Source: Mesorhabditis belari (lineage: Eukaryota; Nematoda; Chromadorea; Rhabditida; Rhabditidae). From it: a DNA stretch of 64,000 nt. This document shows positions 45,801-57,227 of this stretch, in pieces (position 1 is the first letter of the stretch; every line of letters starts with the position of its first letter). The DNA lies in assembly GCA_958450365.1 (NCBI GenBank), contig CAUEEP010000733.1:1384001-1448000 (forward strand), written 5' to 3'. The translations under genes were made by a program, and so were the position numbers. Under the pieces are notes generated by a model. It searched no databases. It was not told where the DNA came from and was given only the letters and a program-made list of their open reading frames with translations.

Positions 45801-48800
45801 ATTCCAGCTATTGGAATCGATGATATGTTTATCATGGTGGCTTGTTGGGAATCTTCGGATTCAAGGAAACCTGTACCGCAAAGGATTTCACAAGTAAATT
45901 ATGTTCAATTTAGCTATTTTGACTAGTTATTTTGGTTTAATTACCCATTCCACTAACTGTTTTCATTTAAATACCCATTCTGACATTTCCTTGAACTTAT
46001 TTTAGACACTTGCACACGCGGGAGTGGCGATAACGATCACGAATGTCACTGATATTCTCTCTTTTGCTATTGGTAAGGAAGATGATGTTAAATGAAAAGA
46101 AAATTTCAAAGGATACTGCTTTTCTTGGCAAAGGCAACAATTAGAAATGAGAAATTCGACTTGAACTTGAATCAAAATCCTTTTCCAGGTTGTATCACCG
46201 ATCTCCCCGGAATTCGACTATTCTGTCTCTACACCTGGGTGACAATCCTATTCTGTTATGTCTATCAGGTACACTAAGAGCTGTTATGAATTTATTTCTA
46301 TCTGTTATGTCTATCAGGTTATTGTAACTTCAATGAATGGTCAAGCTTTGAAGAATCCAGAGAACAAAACCCTCAAATTTGATTGCACTTTTCTTCCAGT
46401 TTGACTGCTGTTTAAGTAAAACAATGGTTTAGCAAGATCCAGAATTTGTAGCAGAAATACAGACAAATTTAAGGCAAAAATTGCCCTCAAATATTTCGGG
46501 ATATATACCAAAGCGGTTTGCCAGAGTGTGAGCGATTAGGCGGCCACACAAAGAACACCTTTTACAAGAGAATTTGCTTTGTAGATGGTAAAAAAGGAGA
46601 TATTGAGCTGTCAATTTGTAATGGTGAATCAATTAAAGCTATTCATTTTATTGAGTATTCAAAGCTTGAATACTTATTCAGCCGCCTTTAAATCCTAAAG
46701 CCAAAAGCTTTCCAAAAGCTTGACTTCAGTAAGAAGCTATACTAAAAATTTTAGCTAACTTTTGTTTGTGGGTGGATGGCGGTTATGGGCGAAGTGGAAG
46801 CAGCACAACGGCACTCACTTCTTCTCTACAAATTGTACGATAAAGTGGCTGATTCAACGAACGGAAATGCAGCAAAAAGGATCACGTATCCCGAGAATTT
46901 ACGACAATTTCAGAGGACTCCGATTAAGAGGTGAATGGCCAATCGTACCCTTTAACCTTTTCCATTTTCAGTTACAGTATCTCTGATTACTCGGATGACG
47001 TGAGTCAATCATCGAATGATAGCGGAGTTTCGTCGGGGAAGATTTCACCCGGTGAATCGAAGAATAATTGGAAGAAATCGAAGTGTGCGATTATTCCCAA
47101 TACCGCTTGTCCTGTTGGACCACCAATCTATCGAACCTCGGCTCCACTACCGCCAAAAGTAAGACTTGAATTCAAGTTCAAGATTCCCTTTGTTAACTAA
47201 AATTTCAAAGCTACAAGGTGGCCCACAATGACCACAATTATGGCGCCTCACTCCAGAGGGCCTAGATTGGTCAAAATTGCGTGAATTGTTCTGATTTTTC
47301 TAGAGGTAAATCTTAAGTATTTCTCCTGAAACGGTGCCCATTATCTATTCGATTCAAGCTTTCAACTTTTTTATATGACCTTCCAAGAGAGCCGAGTATC
47401 GCTCGGCATGCTACTCATTTATGGGATTTTTGAGAGCGATCTTGTCAAAATCTCGTTGAAATTGAATTTATTATATTAATGAACGAAATTTCACATGCTC
47501 TACGCAGTTTAAGTGAAAAAATTCCGTGAGAAATGTCACCAAAACTCACTTAATATGATCTATTTTCACTTCAGCGATTAGAGAAGCCACTAAAGAACAA
47601 GAAAATCTGATTTTATCAAAGTCTATTGGTTTTAAATTACATAAGTAATTAGATATTGATCGGCAAAGGGGAAAGCCTCGTGGAAGATCGGCTCTTAACT
47701 TGGAAGAGTCATATAGAAAAGTTGAAAGCTTCAATCGAGTAGATAATGAGGACCGTTCAAGGAGACATACTTAAGATTTACCTCCAGAAAAATCAGACCG
47801 ATTAACCCAATTTTGACCAATCTAGGTCCTCCGAAGTGCGGCACTACGCTGGCCCACCTTGTACAGTACTTTTGTTACAATCCCCTAAAGTATTGCTTAA
47901 TGCTGATTTGCTCAAAATCCATTGTAATTCCAGGATCCTTCTTCACTTCCCCACGCCGAGCCGACAATGATCGTTCGTTTCTTCTCAAAGAACTATGCCC
48001 CATTCATTCTACAAAATTCGGTCCGAGCCATCACAATCCTTGCATATTTCATCTATGTCATCATTGCTTTATATGGATGCATGAATTTTCAGGTAACCTA
48101 GAGAAATCTTTCTTGATTTTATCCTTTCTAGGAGGGGCTGAACCCAGCAAATCTGGTGACAAACGATCACTATATTGCAAAATATTTCACTGATATCAAA
48201 GCTTTTTGGAAGAAAGGACCACAATTGCATGTGGCCGTTTTGGCACCACCGAGTTTGATTGATGAGAGGCAGAGGTTCGTTGGCAATAAAGAAGGATTTC
48301 GAATGGTTTGGTACATGATCTGAATCTGAATCTGATTCATGATCAAATCATTTCTTGATCTGAAACTTTTCAAAAAGTGGCAAAAAGGCGAGGCTATCAA
48401 ATTTTGTTTGAGCTTATTTCCTAAAGCTTTTCTTTAGGTTTATCTTTTTGGATAGCTATTTTTCTCTTTGCAATATAGATAATGAATCGATTAGTAAAAA
48501 GAAAACATATCTTTCAAGTTGTTCAAAGCAAGAATTGGTTATACAAACCATCAAAATCCCAAAATTCTTAATGAGAATGTTAAAATACTGTCTTCAAATC
48601 TAGACCTTAACCGTTATTCAATAATTTGTTTTCAGAAATGCCATGCTGAATGTTATCTCATCTCTTGAAAACACTCCGTACACGTTGGGAAGAGAAGGAA
48701 CAGTTTTCTTCTTAATTGAATATATGAATTACCTTGAAGAATTGAATGCTGAACTCGAAAATACGGAAAAATTGTGGAAAACAAAGGTTTTATTTAAAAA

Positions 48801-51800
48801 TTTACAGTTTAAAGTAAAGATTTTAGTTGCTGAAATGGCTAAAGTACACAGGCGGTGCCTCACAATGGCAAAGTGACATTAAGTTGAATAAAACGACTCA
48901 AGAATTTGAGGCTTATCGGTTTACGGTGAGTGGAGAAAGCTTTAAGAAATACAGTTTGTCCAGATTGCTATGAAAAACATTGTCGAGCCAAACGACCACA
49001 AAATGGCCACAAAAATGCTACGGGAAATCGCGGACAAACAACCGTTTCAGGTTTTGAAATCTCAATCTATTGGGTCGAATTGAAAACTGCCGGACTTTGA
49101 ACTAAAATTTATTCAACATAAAACCATCAATTGATTCCAAATAATTTCCATTATTATTGACGACTTCTGTCCATTTTACAGGCAATTTGCGGATTCCTCT
49201 TTCGTAGTAGGATTTTGGTTTGTGTGTGAGACAAGTGTGAGACTCAAAAATGGAGGACTGGAGATGTCCCAGTTTGAGCACTTTCTTCAAAAGAAACCCA
49301 TTTTGGTGTCAATAGAAAATAGTCGAAGAGAATCAAAAATTAGGCTTCTAGCCAAATTTCCAAAAAGATACACTTAGTAGTTTCGCTTAAAATGCAAGTT
49401 TCGTGAAAATCCGTGAATTTGGCATTTCTTGAAAACCAGACTTTGAATCGTTCTGAAAATTTGGGTATAAGCTTGATTTTTGATTCTCTACAACTTTTCC
49501 ATTGACACCAAAGTGGGTTTCTTTTGAAGAAAGTGCTCAAACTGTCACATATGACAATAGCCCGCAGTTTTCGATTCACCAACCTAATATATATTATTCG
49601 CTTTTTTATAACTTCACCCATTATATTTCTAGATCGAGATCTTCCACGAGGCTTTCCCATTCGCTGATCAATATCTAATTATTTTGCCTGCAACAGCGAT
49701 GAATATTGGAATCTCGCTGATCTGCATGGGAATCGTTTCTTTCCTCCTCGTTCCATCAATCCCATCCGGTGTCGTCACTTTCATTTCGATTGTCTCAATT
49801 GCGATGGGCGTTTTTGGATATATGACGATTTGGGGTAAGTATGGGAATAATACGATTAAATAGCTTTTATGTTACAGTTACTGTAATCCTTTTGTAAAAC
49901 TTTTAAAAAAATGCTCTAGAAAGAGCACTATAACCGAGGTGCTAGCAAAAGCGCCGCGTTTTTTTGCGTTTTCAACAATTTCATTTGCGCCACGTTTCAT
50001 TTGCGCCAAATTTACGCTTAAAGCTAAATTAATTTACCAAATCACTTTTTCCCAACTTCTAACCAACTTTTTTTCAGCTTTCTGCTTCAATATTTTAATT
50101 CAGACTGTTTCCAATTAGAAAACACGTTTAAATATATATATACAGCCCCAAAAACAATCATTTTTGTGCCACTGATTGGGCTTTTTGCTCTTTAGATCGA
50201 TTTTATGCTATTTTCAGATCCAGAGCATCTTCGACAAGAAAAAGTAGTAAAAAAATAAAAATAAACAATCAGAGTTGGTAAGAAAGTGGGTTGAAAAGCG
50301 CAGATTTGACGAAAATGATACTGAAAATGAAAAATAATTTGGCAGTCAGGCGCTTTTGCTAGCATCTCTCACAACTCCGTTGTCTTTTGGTAACAAATGA
50401 CAAAGTGCAGTAGCTTATCCCAGCTTACAGAACTCAAAGTCTACGCTTAGATCCTAGAATTCATAGCTCATTCTACTAAAATCTGACCTTTTCTAGGAGT
50501 CAAACTTGATGCGGTTTCGATGATCTCAATCATCATGTCAATCGGATTCGCTGTCGATCTTTCAGCTCATATCATTTATGCTTTCGTTACTTCACATGGA
50601 GACACGAGACAGAGAGTGATTGGAGCATTGGAGGCACTCGGATGGCCGATCTTTCAGGTTTTTTTTAAACATACTGTTTATTATGGATAGTTTTTGATCA
50701 CTTAATAAAGCTATATAAGTTGTTAGACTATCCATTTCCACTTCAATCATCACCCCAACAAAATTTTGATCTACCAAAATGATGCGATTGATTAGGGCTG
50801 AAAAAATGAATCCAAAAAAAACGTCCATTGCTCTTGAAAATCATCTTTTTTTTCTCAATTCCATTTTCCTTTTGCTCTTTCAACGTCGATGGGGTGAATG
50901 TTCAAAGAAAACGAGGCATTTTTTGCGAAAGTCTTGATGATTTCTTTGATTCATAAATTTCTTCCCGAATGATTGATGAATGTTGATTGAGAGCAGAGAA
51001 CTACATCTTTTCCCCCTTTTCTTTCCGACACAGATCACAGGATTGATCTTATCACAAGGGGTTCCTAGGGAAAACAAATCTTATAAGATATCTTATATCT
51101 TACAAATCTTTCGCAGAAGTTTTTTTCTGTTTGACAAATAGTAAAGATAAACTACGAAATGTAGCTGAGAAATGATACTTTTCAAAAGATATTTTTATTT
51201 GCGCTAGGAGGTCGGGGTTGACTAGGTTATTTCCTCTTTGGCGAGTCAAGTAAGGGTCGAATATCGAGGGAAAAAAAGCGGCTGGATCCGATAAATGGCT
51301 TGACTCGAATCATGAGCAAGAAGGGGAAAATGAACAAGAGCAATTTCGTCTCAGATAAAGAATCTAGGTCTCAACGATGAGTCTTATGGGCTTGAGATAC
51401 CCGAGAGACTAGAATGTCGTCTTTCAGGGTGTGGCGAAAGTTCTGTCCTTTTTAAATTCTCTTTTAAATTTAAATTGAATTCTCTCTGATTGTTATTATT
51501 TCATAAGCATTTATAGCCAAAAGATAGCCAATTTTCCAGAGAATTTAAATCTTATTTCCTTTTTTAAATAGCTCCTTTAAATTTTGAGTTATCACAATTT
51601 ACGTGCGCTCTGTGGTCTCACCAAATAATAAGCGCAAAGTGCGACCACAAATACTGTTTTCAAAGAGCATAGAATAGCCAAAAGAAAGCCAAAAGAAAGC
51701 CAAGATAACTCAAAATCTAAAGAAGTTATTTAAAAACTGTAATCAGTTTTAAATTCTGTAAAAGATTGGCTTTCTTTTGGCTATAAACACTTATGAAATA

Positions 51801-52964
51801 AAATCAACCAGGAAGCTTTTAGAGAGAATTGTAAAAAGGACAGAACTTCCGCCGCACTCTGTAGAATCAGCTATTGAACTGTTTTTTAAATCTCTTTTTT
51901 TGGTGTCAGTTTTGACACTACAAATTTTCTTCTATATTTTCGAAAATCCTCAAAGCAATAAGTTATGTTTTTCTGGGACTCGATTTTTTTAGAAAGTTGC
52001 TATTCAGTGTTTTTAGCAATGTTTTAAGCTTGCGTTTATTGCTCTAGATCATTTCGGAACTTCATTTGAAAAAAACCTCTCATCTGAAACTTTTATTAAC
52101 TGAATAATCTGTGATTCATGAATACCGTATTTACTCTATTAGCACTGTGTAGTAGTATTTTTTCGTGACGGCTTTTTCGTGGCAGAGGTGCAGTACTGCA
52201 GCCTCTAATAGTACTGCAGCCTCTAATAGTACTGCGGTCTGAGCCGTCATCAAGATTATTAGATTATTAGAGGTGCAGTACATAATCAGATTTAAATTCT
52301 GTAAAATATTGGCTTTCTTTTGGCTATAAACACTTATGAAATAGAATCAAAATAGCTTTTAGAGAGAATTGTAAAAAGGACAGAACTATCGCCGCACTCT
52401 GTAAATTGCTTGCTCATTCACTTGTCAAAGCGGGCTTACATTTCTTCGGATAAGCTACAGCTCAGCTCAGATGATTTCTTGTATCTCACTCTAGTTAATC
52501 ACGCTATTTCACTCACTCACAACGACTCTAGCCAATCCTTCTCGATCCCTGACTTTAACTAGGCTTAAACCATGATTTTAATGATGCCGATCAAGGTAAC
52601 TGTTCCCCATTTCAGGGCGCTTCATCAACAATCGCCGGTGTCTCGATTCTCTACACCGTGAACGCTTACATCATTCTCACATTCTTCAAAACGATTTGGT
52701 TAACAATGGTGATCGGGATGTTACACGGATTACTCTTCATCCCCATTTTTCTCTCTTTCATCCCAGTTGGTTTCTTCAGAATTCATAAAAGTGTCGAAAT
52801 GCATTAAATCATTCAAAAATAACTTATTTTTGTCCTTTTTACGGGTACCTTTACTTTTAAAATTACCGTCTTTCCTCTATTTTTCACCTCAGCTTTACGT
52901 GACTTTTGTGGCCAATACTCTTTCCTTTTGGATCCCGCGTGAAGAAAAATTCGTTTGGTACTAA
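42854..52964 (+). CDS. Patched-related (PTR) membrane protein
   Basis: RND-type protein with two six-helix halves. PTR proteins act in moulting, membrane trafficking and sterol-linked processes in nematodes (family knowledge); the paralogue is not resolved. Twenty-three exons give 947 residues. TM1 is YPFIFIPILLTLLLSLGALR. A first extracellular loop with Cys follows, then a sterol-sensing-type domain with SIGIDDMFIMVACW (GxDDMF) and TNVTDILSFAIG, a Ser-rich cytosolic loop (DDVSQSSNDSGVSSGK), a second half starting RFFSKNYAPF, and SIGFAVDLSAHIIYAF. Exons: 42854-43044, 43117-43270, 43484-43561, 43691-43807, 44934-45044, 45088-45201, 45293-45390, 45461-45516, 45660-45764, 45808-45893, 46006-46072, 46189-46268, 46755-46930, 46972-47158, 47934-48092, 48132-48274, 48636-48786, 48827-48925, 48964-49050, 49633-49834, 50497-50657, 52616-52765, 52893-52964. 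Reading through at 52766 instead ends at 52807. Exons 18-19 are the source of the fragment in unc-10. Confidence 0.92.
43326..43409 (+). pseudogene. tRNA pseudogene with internal duplication
   Basis: The 3' half is clean: T arm ACGGG-TTCGAAC-CCCGG and 3' acceptor strand CGTCGGC. The D arm is TAGTTCATTGATAGAGT. The 11-bp run GTAAGCGAGAG is duplicated in tandem after the anticodon arm, and no sequence complementary to CGTCGGC precedes the D arm. It is therefore non-functional. It lies in the ptr intron 43271-43483. Confidence 0.7.
44300..44376 (-). pseudogene. tRNA-like sequence abutting a LINE tail
   Basis: The minus strand reads GGTCGCCATGGCCGACTGGC.. (A-box-like) and, after an extra-arm-like stretch, AGGGTTCAATCCC (B box and T arm), with AGGGTTCAAT duplicated in tandem. 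The acceptor strands do not pair. The 5' end directly adjoins the TA-rich 3' end of the LINE fragment at 44378. Confidence 0.6.
44378..44825 (-). mobile_element. 5'-truncated non-LTR retrotransposon (LINE) tail
   Basis: The minus strand encodes about 95 residues with the C-terminal pattern of CR1/jockey-like reverse-transcriptase proteins: FIECFKIVNG, a PIPLFGDLFKVNP stretch, RRGSFVLEIP, SRIWIRLPRVLRES, then a stop near 44530. A 3' UTR follows with AATAAAG and a TA dinucleotide tail at 44378-44397. The rest of the element is absent, as expected for incomplete reverse transcription. Confidence 0.7.
47214..47861. mobile_element. MITE/foldback in ptr intron 14
   Basis: Inverted ends CAAGGTGGCCCACAATGACC.. 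and ..GCTGGCCCACCTTG flanked by TA (47212-47213, 47862-47863). Long subterminal arms extend to about 47420 and from about 47690 (for example GATCTTGTCAAAATCTC and AAGCCTCGTGGAAGATC regions). There are no coding features. Confidence 0.78.
49070..49587. mobile_element. Mariner-type MITE in ptr intron 19
   Basis: The ends are TTGGGTCGAATTGAAAACTG (left, with a small internal deletion) and inverted TTAGGTTGGTGAATCGAAAA (right), with TA outside (49068-49069, 49588-49589). Its interior matches both runs of the composite element at 11963-12979 over much of its length. It starts 19 bp after ptr exon 19, exactly at the boundary of the segment copied into unc-10. Confidence 0.92.
49936..50368. mobile_element. 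MITE in ptr intron 20
   Basis: 20-bp inverted ends GAGGTGCTAGCAAAAGCGCC and GGCGCTTTTGCTAGCATCTC differ at one position. The interior contains repeated TTTGCGCCA motifs near the left end. It has no coding capacity. Confidence 0.75.
51426..52405. repeat. Nested repeat with three copies of one ~115-bp module
   Basis: The module TTTAAATTCTGTAAAA..GGCTTTCTTTTGGCTATAAA..AAAAAGGACAGAAC..CGCCGCACTCTGTA occurs at about 51748-51865 and 52287-52405 in direct orientation and inverted at about 51426-51550. It lies in the 2-kb ptr intron 21 (50658-52615). The outer inverted pair suggests one foldback element plus a later partial duplication. Confidence 0.75.
52140..52276. repeat. Short tandem and inverted repeat (AGTACTGCAGCCTCTAAT)
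   Basis: Three 18-bp units AGTACTGCAGCCTCTAAT are flanked by inverted arms GACGGCT.. and ..AGCCGTC and by GAGGTGCAGTAC at both sides. It forms a hairpin-prone block between two copies of the module described at 51426-52405. Confidence 0.75.
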
Positions 52965-53093
52965 GAAAACTCATCAATTTCTAAATTTTTCGACATATCA
53001 TTTTTAATTTTTTCATTTTCTATCCCAAAAACGTGTATTCAGCTCCGAATTCTTTCTTTTTTTATTTGCCGTTTTGTTGCTCACTATCGAATG

Positions 53094-53099
53094 AATAAA
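53094..53099 (+). terminator. Candidate polyadenylation signal of ptr (AATAAA)
   Basis: AATAAA 130 nt after the TAA at 52962-52964, the first canonical hexamer downstream. Confidence 0.6.
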
Positions 53100-53457
53100 C
53101 TTTTACAAGAAGGCTTATTTTCAACAGCAAAAATATCAAAGTTATACAAAAATACAACATTTTACAGTCAAAGACACCTGTCAGATTTAAAAATAAGCAT
53201 CAAACATGCTGACCTGCTCACTCTTGCTTCATTTACATTTGTATTTAGAGGCTTGGCTTTTATCGTCAGGGTCAGCAATCTCGGGTCATTGCACAAGCAA
53301 GCTTCTAGATGTTGGATGAGCCGATCAATGGGCTGATTCGTTAATATACTTGCTTCTGGTATGATTTAGATTTAGATTGAATCTATGATTTAGGTTCTAT
53401 TCACAAATTGCAACATTTGTGATTAAACAAAATCTAAACTCTTTATTCAACGAGTTA

Positions 53458-54042
53458 CAGTACTGGACAAAAGATTTTCATCTCGCGAGTTTTCTCCATC
53501 TTTGAAGAGCTATAACTCCGAACCTTTCCATCGTAGACTAGAAATATTGTAATGATTCTGTAAGCTTAAGACGAGCTCTATAAGATGATGTATTTGTTTT
53601 TTTAAATTACTTAAATTTTTGACACATTTCGGGGTGCGTAAAATAGGGTTTGAAAAAACAACATTTTCAGCGCTGTTTTTCTTGTTGATGTTGTGCTCTA
53701 ATCATCTCGAAACCGTGTTTTTTGAAAAGAACGTGCAAAATTACCCCTCAAAACCTTTGATTTGAGTATTTAGTGTTGTATCAAATTTCTAAAAAACCAG
53801 CTTCGCATGGCATCAACAAGGAAAACAGCGCAAAAATCTTTTTTCAAACCCTATTTTACGCACCCCGAAATGTGTCAAAAGTTAAAATAATCTTAAAAAG
53901 CAAATACACCATCGTATAGAGCTCGCTTTAAGCTTTCAGAATCACTATAATATTTCTAGTCTACAATGGAATGGCTCGGAGTTATAGCTCTTCAAAGATG
54001 GAGAAAAATTCGCGAGGTGATAATTCTTTTGTCCAGTCTTTA
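53458..54042. mobile_element. Foldback MITE with Tc1-like ends
   Basis: Left end CAGTACTGGACAAAAGATTT after TA resembles Tc1-family termini (CAGT..TGGCCAAAA type, family knowledge); the right end reads CTTTTGTCCAGT. Arms of about 230 bp (53458-53690 and 53800-54042) are inverted copies with modest divergence, including GGGTGCGTAAAATAGGGTTT. There is no transposase. Confidence 0.82.
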
Positions 54043-55082
54043 TCCTTTTTGAAACATGAAGTAATTGCATCTAGAAAGAGCCAAATTTTGCCAGTGTTGA
54101 GCAAAAAAAACGTAGAGTTATCGGTTAAAAGCAATGAAATAAGACGAAAATTCCAACGTTTATTTTTAGAATTTATCAGCTGCAAGTTGTTTGCTCAAAA
54201 TGAATCACGAAAATAACGGTAATCACTTAATTCTCGTCATTTTCCTAGTTTCCATTTGATTTTTCCGCCTCCAGAACCAAGCAAATAGAGGAACAAAAAT
54301 GTATAAAGAAAATTTTGGCAAAGAATACCAAAAAAAAACTGGTTCAAATACTGCAATCAGAGAATTTGGGAAACTTGGTTCAGTTACCCAACTTTCCCAG
54401 TTACCCATTCGCCGAGATCACCGCACTTTGCCCGTTCTATGCTTTTTCCTTTTCCCCCAAAAATGGAAAAGACGATCATTTCTCTCATCTATCAAAATTT
54501 GAAAGCAAGAGCCTTTTCTTTTCCATCTTTTGTGGAAGTTTTCAGTCTCGATTCCCCGTTCATCCACCCGATTGATGTCTGGAGCTTCATCTTATCCATT
54601 TTCCCACCGAAATCGCTTTGTCTACCCATGAACATTGTTCAAAATGTGGCTTTTGATTGTTTTTTTAGCTACTTTGCATTCGTTTTGCAACTTTTTATCA
54701 TTTAAACAGCAATTTAAGGAATCGCAGGTCCGTTAATAATTCGAAAAATAATTGCAAATATGGTTACGGTTTAATTAGAAATTTTTTTGGCTTTATTAAC
54801 TAGTCATCCCGGCTTTTGAAAGTCTTATCTAACAACTTTGAATCTTTGAATGGTTCTTTTTTTGGATCTAACTCTTTTCTATCTTACATCTTTAGCTTGA
54901 AACAGAAAAACTTGACTGCTTAACATTTCCGTATCTCTTTTGATTGGTTTGCTCAATTTTTAACCAATCTTCATCATAAAATCATCTGCTTTTTGTTTTT
55001 GCAATCATTGTTTTAGATGATATAAGTTCACAAGGGTTCACAAAGGATATTGTAAGATGAAAAAGTAGATAGATTCGATGTA

Positions 55083-55319
55083 CACTACTGAACAATGAAA
55101 TATGATATTTGAAAAAAGATCGTCACTTTCGCGCGTCTGTAACTCCCTTGTCTTTAGCGTATTTCTAAATATTAATATTACCATTGTGTAGCCGTTGAAA
55201 AGAGCTTTCAGAAAATGTATAACACGAATAGTTTAAACTCAAAGACAAGGGAGTTACAGACAAGGGAATTGCAAAGTGACGATCGTTTTTCAAATATCAT
55301 ATTTCATTGTCCATTACTG
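55083..55319. mobile_element. Foldback MITE, TA-flanked
   Basis: Inverted ends CACTACTGAACAATGAAATA and CAGTAATGGACAATGAAATA, with TA at 55081-55082 and 55320-55321. The inverted arms extend about 80 bp and include AAAGACAAGGGAGTTACAGA. Outside the TA, TAGATAGATTCGATG occurs directly on both sides. Confidence 0.8.
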
Positions 55320-55391
55320 TAGATAGATTCGATGAAAACTAGAATAAAGATTGCGATGATTTAAAGTTGAAAGGCTTTAAAAAAATCTAAC

Positions 55392-55421
55392 TACCGTAAA
55401 TACTGTAATAGTACCCCATCC
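55392..55421. mobile_element. Terminal fragment of the 1941/2337 MITE family
   Basis: TACCGTAAATACTGTAATAG TACCCCAT matches the first 28 bp of that family, then similarity stops. It is either a solo end or a highly decayed copy. Confidence 0.75.
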
Positions 55422-57170
55422 CGTTTCTACGTTTCTAGTATCTACGTTTTAAAAAGCAAAATTTCATTCTTACTTTTCCAACAACTTCAGAAGTTTAGTT
55501 TGGCTATAGATTTGGCTTTAAAAGGTTAACTGATAACCTTTTTAAGCACTGATTTAGAGAATTTAAGCAACAAACTAAACTTTACTTTTATTGATACTGT
55601 TAACACAAACAAACTCAATCGTTGAACTCATATACTGATCAAATCGCACGACTCAACTTTACCCTTCTTCCCTTTTGTTGATCGAAATCGCAAGAGTCCC
55701 TTCCTCTTCTCCCCAATAATCTCAATCAATATCTTCATCGTAATGGATGATCAGGGAATTTCTCAGTTCATAATCCCTCTCATCCCCAAAAGAGAGATTC
55801 GATATCAATGACGGATTTTTGGATAAACTCTTTTCTCAAATAAATCAAATAGAAAGAGAAAAAGCAAATTATTATTTGAAAAGGCGATCGTTTTCAAACC
55901 AATATCATCAAATTTTTTTTGAAGGAAATCAATGGGCTTGTTGTTTTTCATATTTCAAGTTTATCTTTCATAATCATTTCCTTTGTCATTTCCTCTTTAA
56001 CATTGAAGTCTTTGGCCAGAGTTTAGAAAAGCAAAATCCGAAATTCATATTTCAAAAATTTTTTGAGAGAATCGCTAAAAGCTTTGATTTATCGGCAATC
56101 AGCTTACATTTTTCACGAGTCTGAGAATTCGTTTGAAGAGATTCCAAAAGCTCACAATTTAAATCCACAGCCAAGAGATATATTGAAAATGTTAAGCAGT
56201 TAAGTTTTACGATTATCATGAACGGACTTTGATCGGGTAGATCTTTGATCTGATAATAGTTAGGATATGATTATGAGATCATGTGGCTCAAGAGATTATC
56301 ACGTGAAGAATAAAGAATCCCTTTTGAATCTACCCATTTTCCAAATTATTTTGGTTATTCAATCACTTGTTTTTTTTTTTCGTTCTTTTATATTTGTTTG
56401 GGTTTAATTACTCAAATTGGGAGTGACTACTTTGCGCCAAATTTTTTTGCTGAATCTTTTGCACAACTCGCCATAACTTTTTTCTAATTGAGCCAATCTT
56501 TATAATTTTGATGTCACTTTGTTGCACTTGTTGAGATCTACAAAATGATATTAAAATCATAAAAATTGGCCCACTTAGAAGGAAGTTATGGTGAGTTGCG
56601 GAAAGTAGCCGCTCTTCAAGTAGAAGTATTATAGAATAAGAAGTTGATTGAACTAAACGATTATCATGAACGGACTTTGATCTGAATCTGGAACTTGGTT
56701 CAATCACGGAATTCCAAGCTTTAGTCATCGTACCGATCATCAGTTTGATACTATTTTTAAACTTACTAGTTAAAGTAAAAGAAAATGATAAATCAACTAA
56801 GAAATGTTTTATTTATCAAGAATATTAAACACTGAAAGTTTAAATATTTTTATAGAGATTAAAATAAACCAATAAATTCACGTGTTCCTACTCTTTCTCT
56901 CCATCAAATCCCATTTGATCTGATCGTTGATTGACCAATCCGATGCTCTTTTTGATCAGAAAAGATTTCTTCTCTCTTTTCTCATTCATTTCTGATTTCA
57001 ATCATTGCCCAAATTTATTGATATGATTGTAAATCAAACGTTGAGACAATCCATGGCGATCAATTCATGATACAATCTTTTATACGAACTATAGAATCTC
57101 TGGAACATTTACTTCTGTTTACCATTTCATAATTCGATCATCAATTATTAGTTCTTTTTTTTGAAACAAA

Positions 57171-57182
57171 ACTTATTTTTAG
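57171..57182 (+). promoter_or_regulatory. Candidate spliced-leader acceptor of nac
   Basis: ACTTATTTTTAG ends at 57182, 45 nt before the ATG at 57228. No coding exon is visible upstream. It fits a trans-splice acceptor or the end of a 5' U-rich intron. Confidence 0.45.
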
Positions 57183-57227
57183 ACTTGGCGGAAAGATTGT
57201 TAAAATAGCGGGACTCACGAGGAAAAA

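Larger units (their letters stand above)
52965..57182. other. Intergenic between ptr and nac
   Basis: The ptr 3' UTR comes first, with AATAAA at 53094-53099. Then two foldback elements follow (53458-54042, 55083-55319) and a MITE end fragment (55392-55421). The remaining ~3 kb is AT-rich with T/C-rich runs and no gene I can support. Confidence 0.65.
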
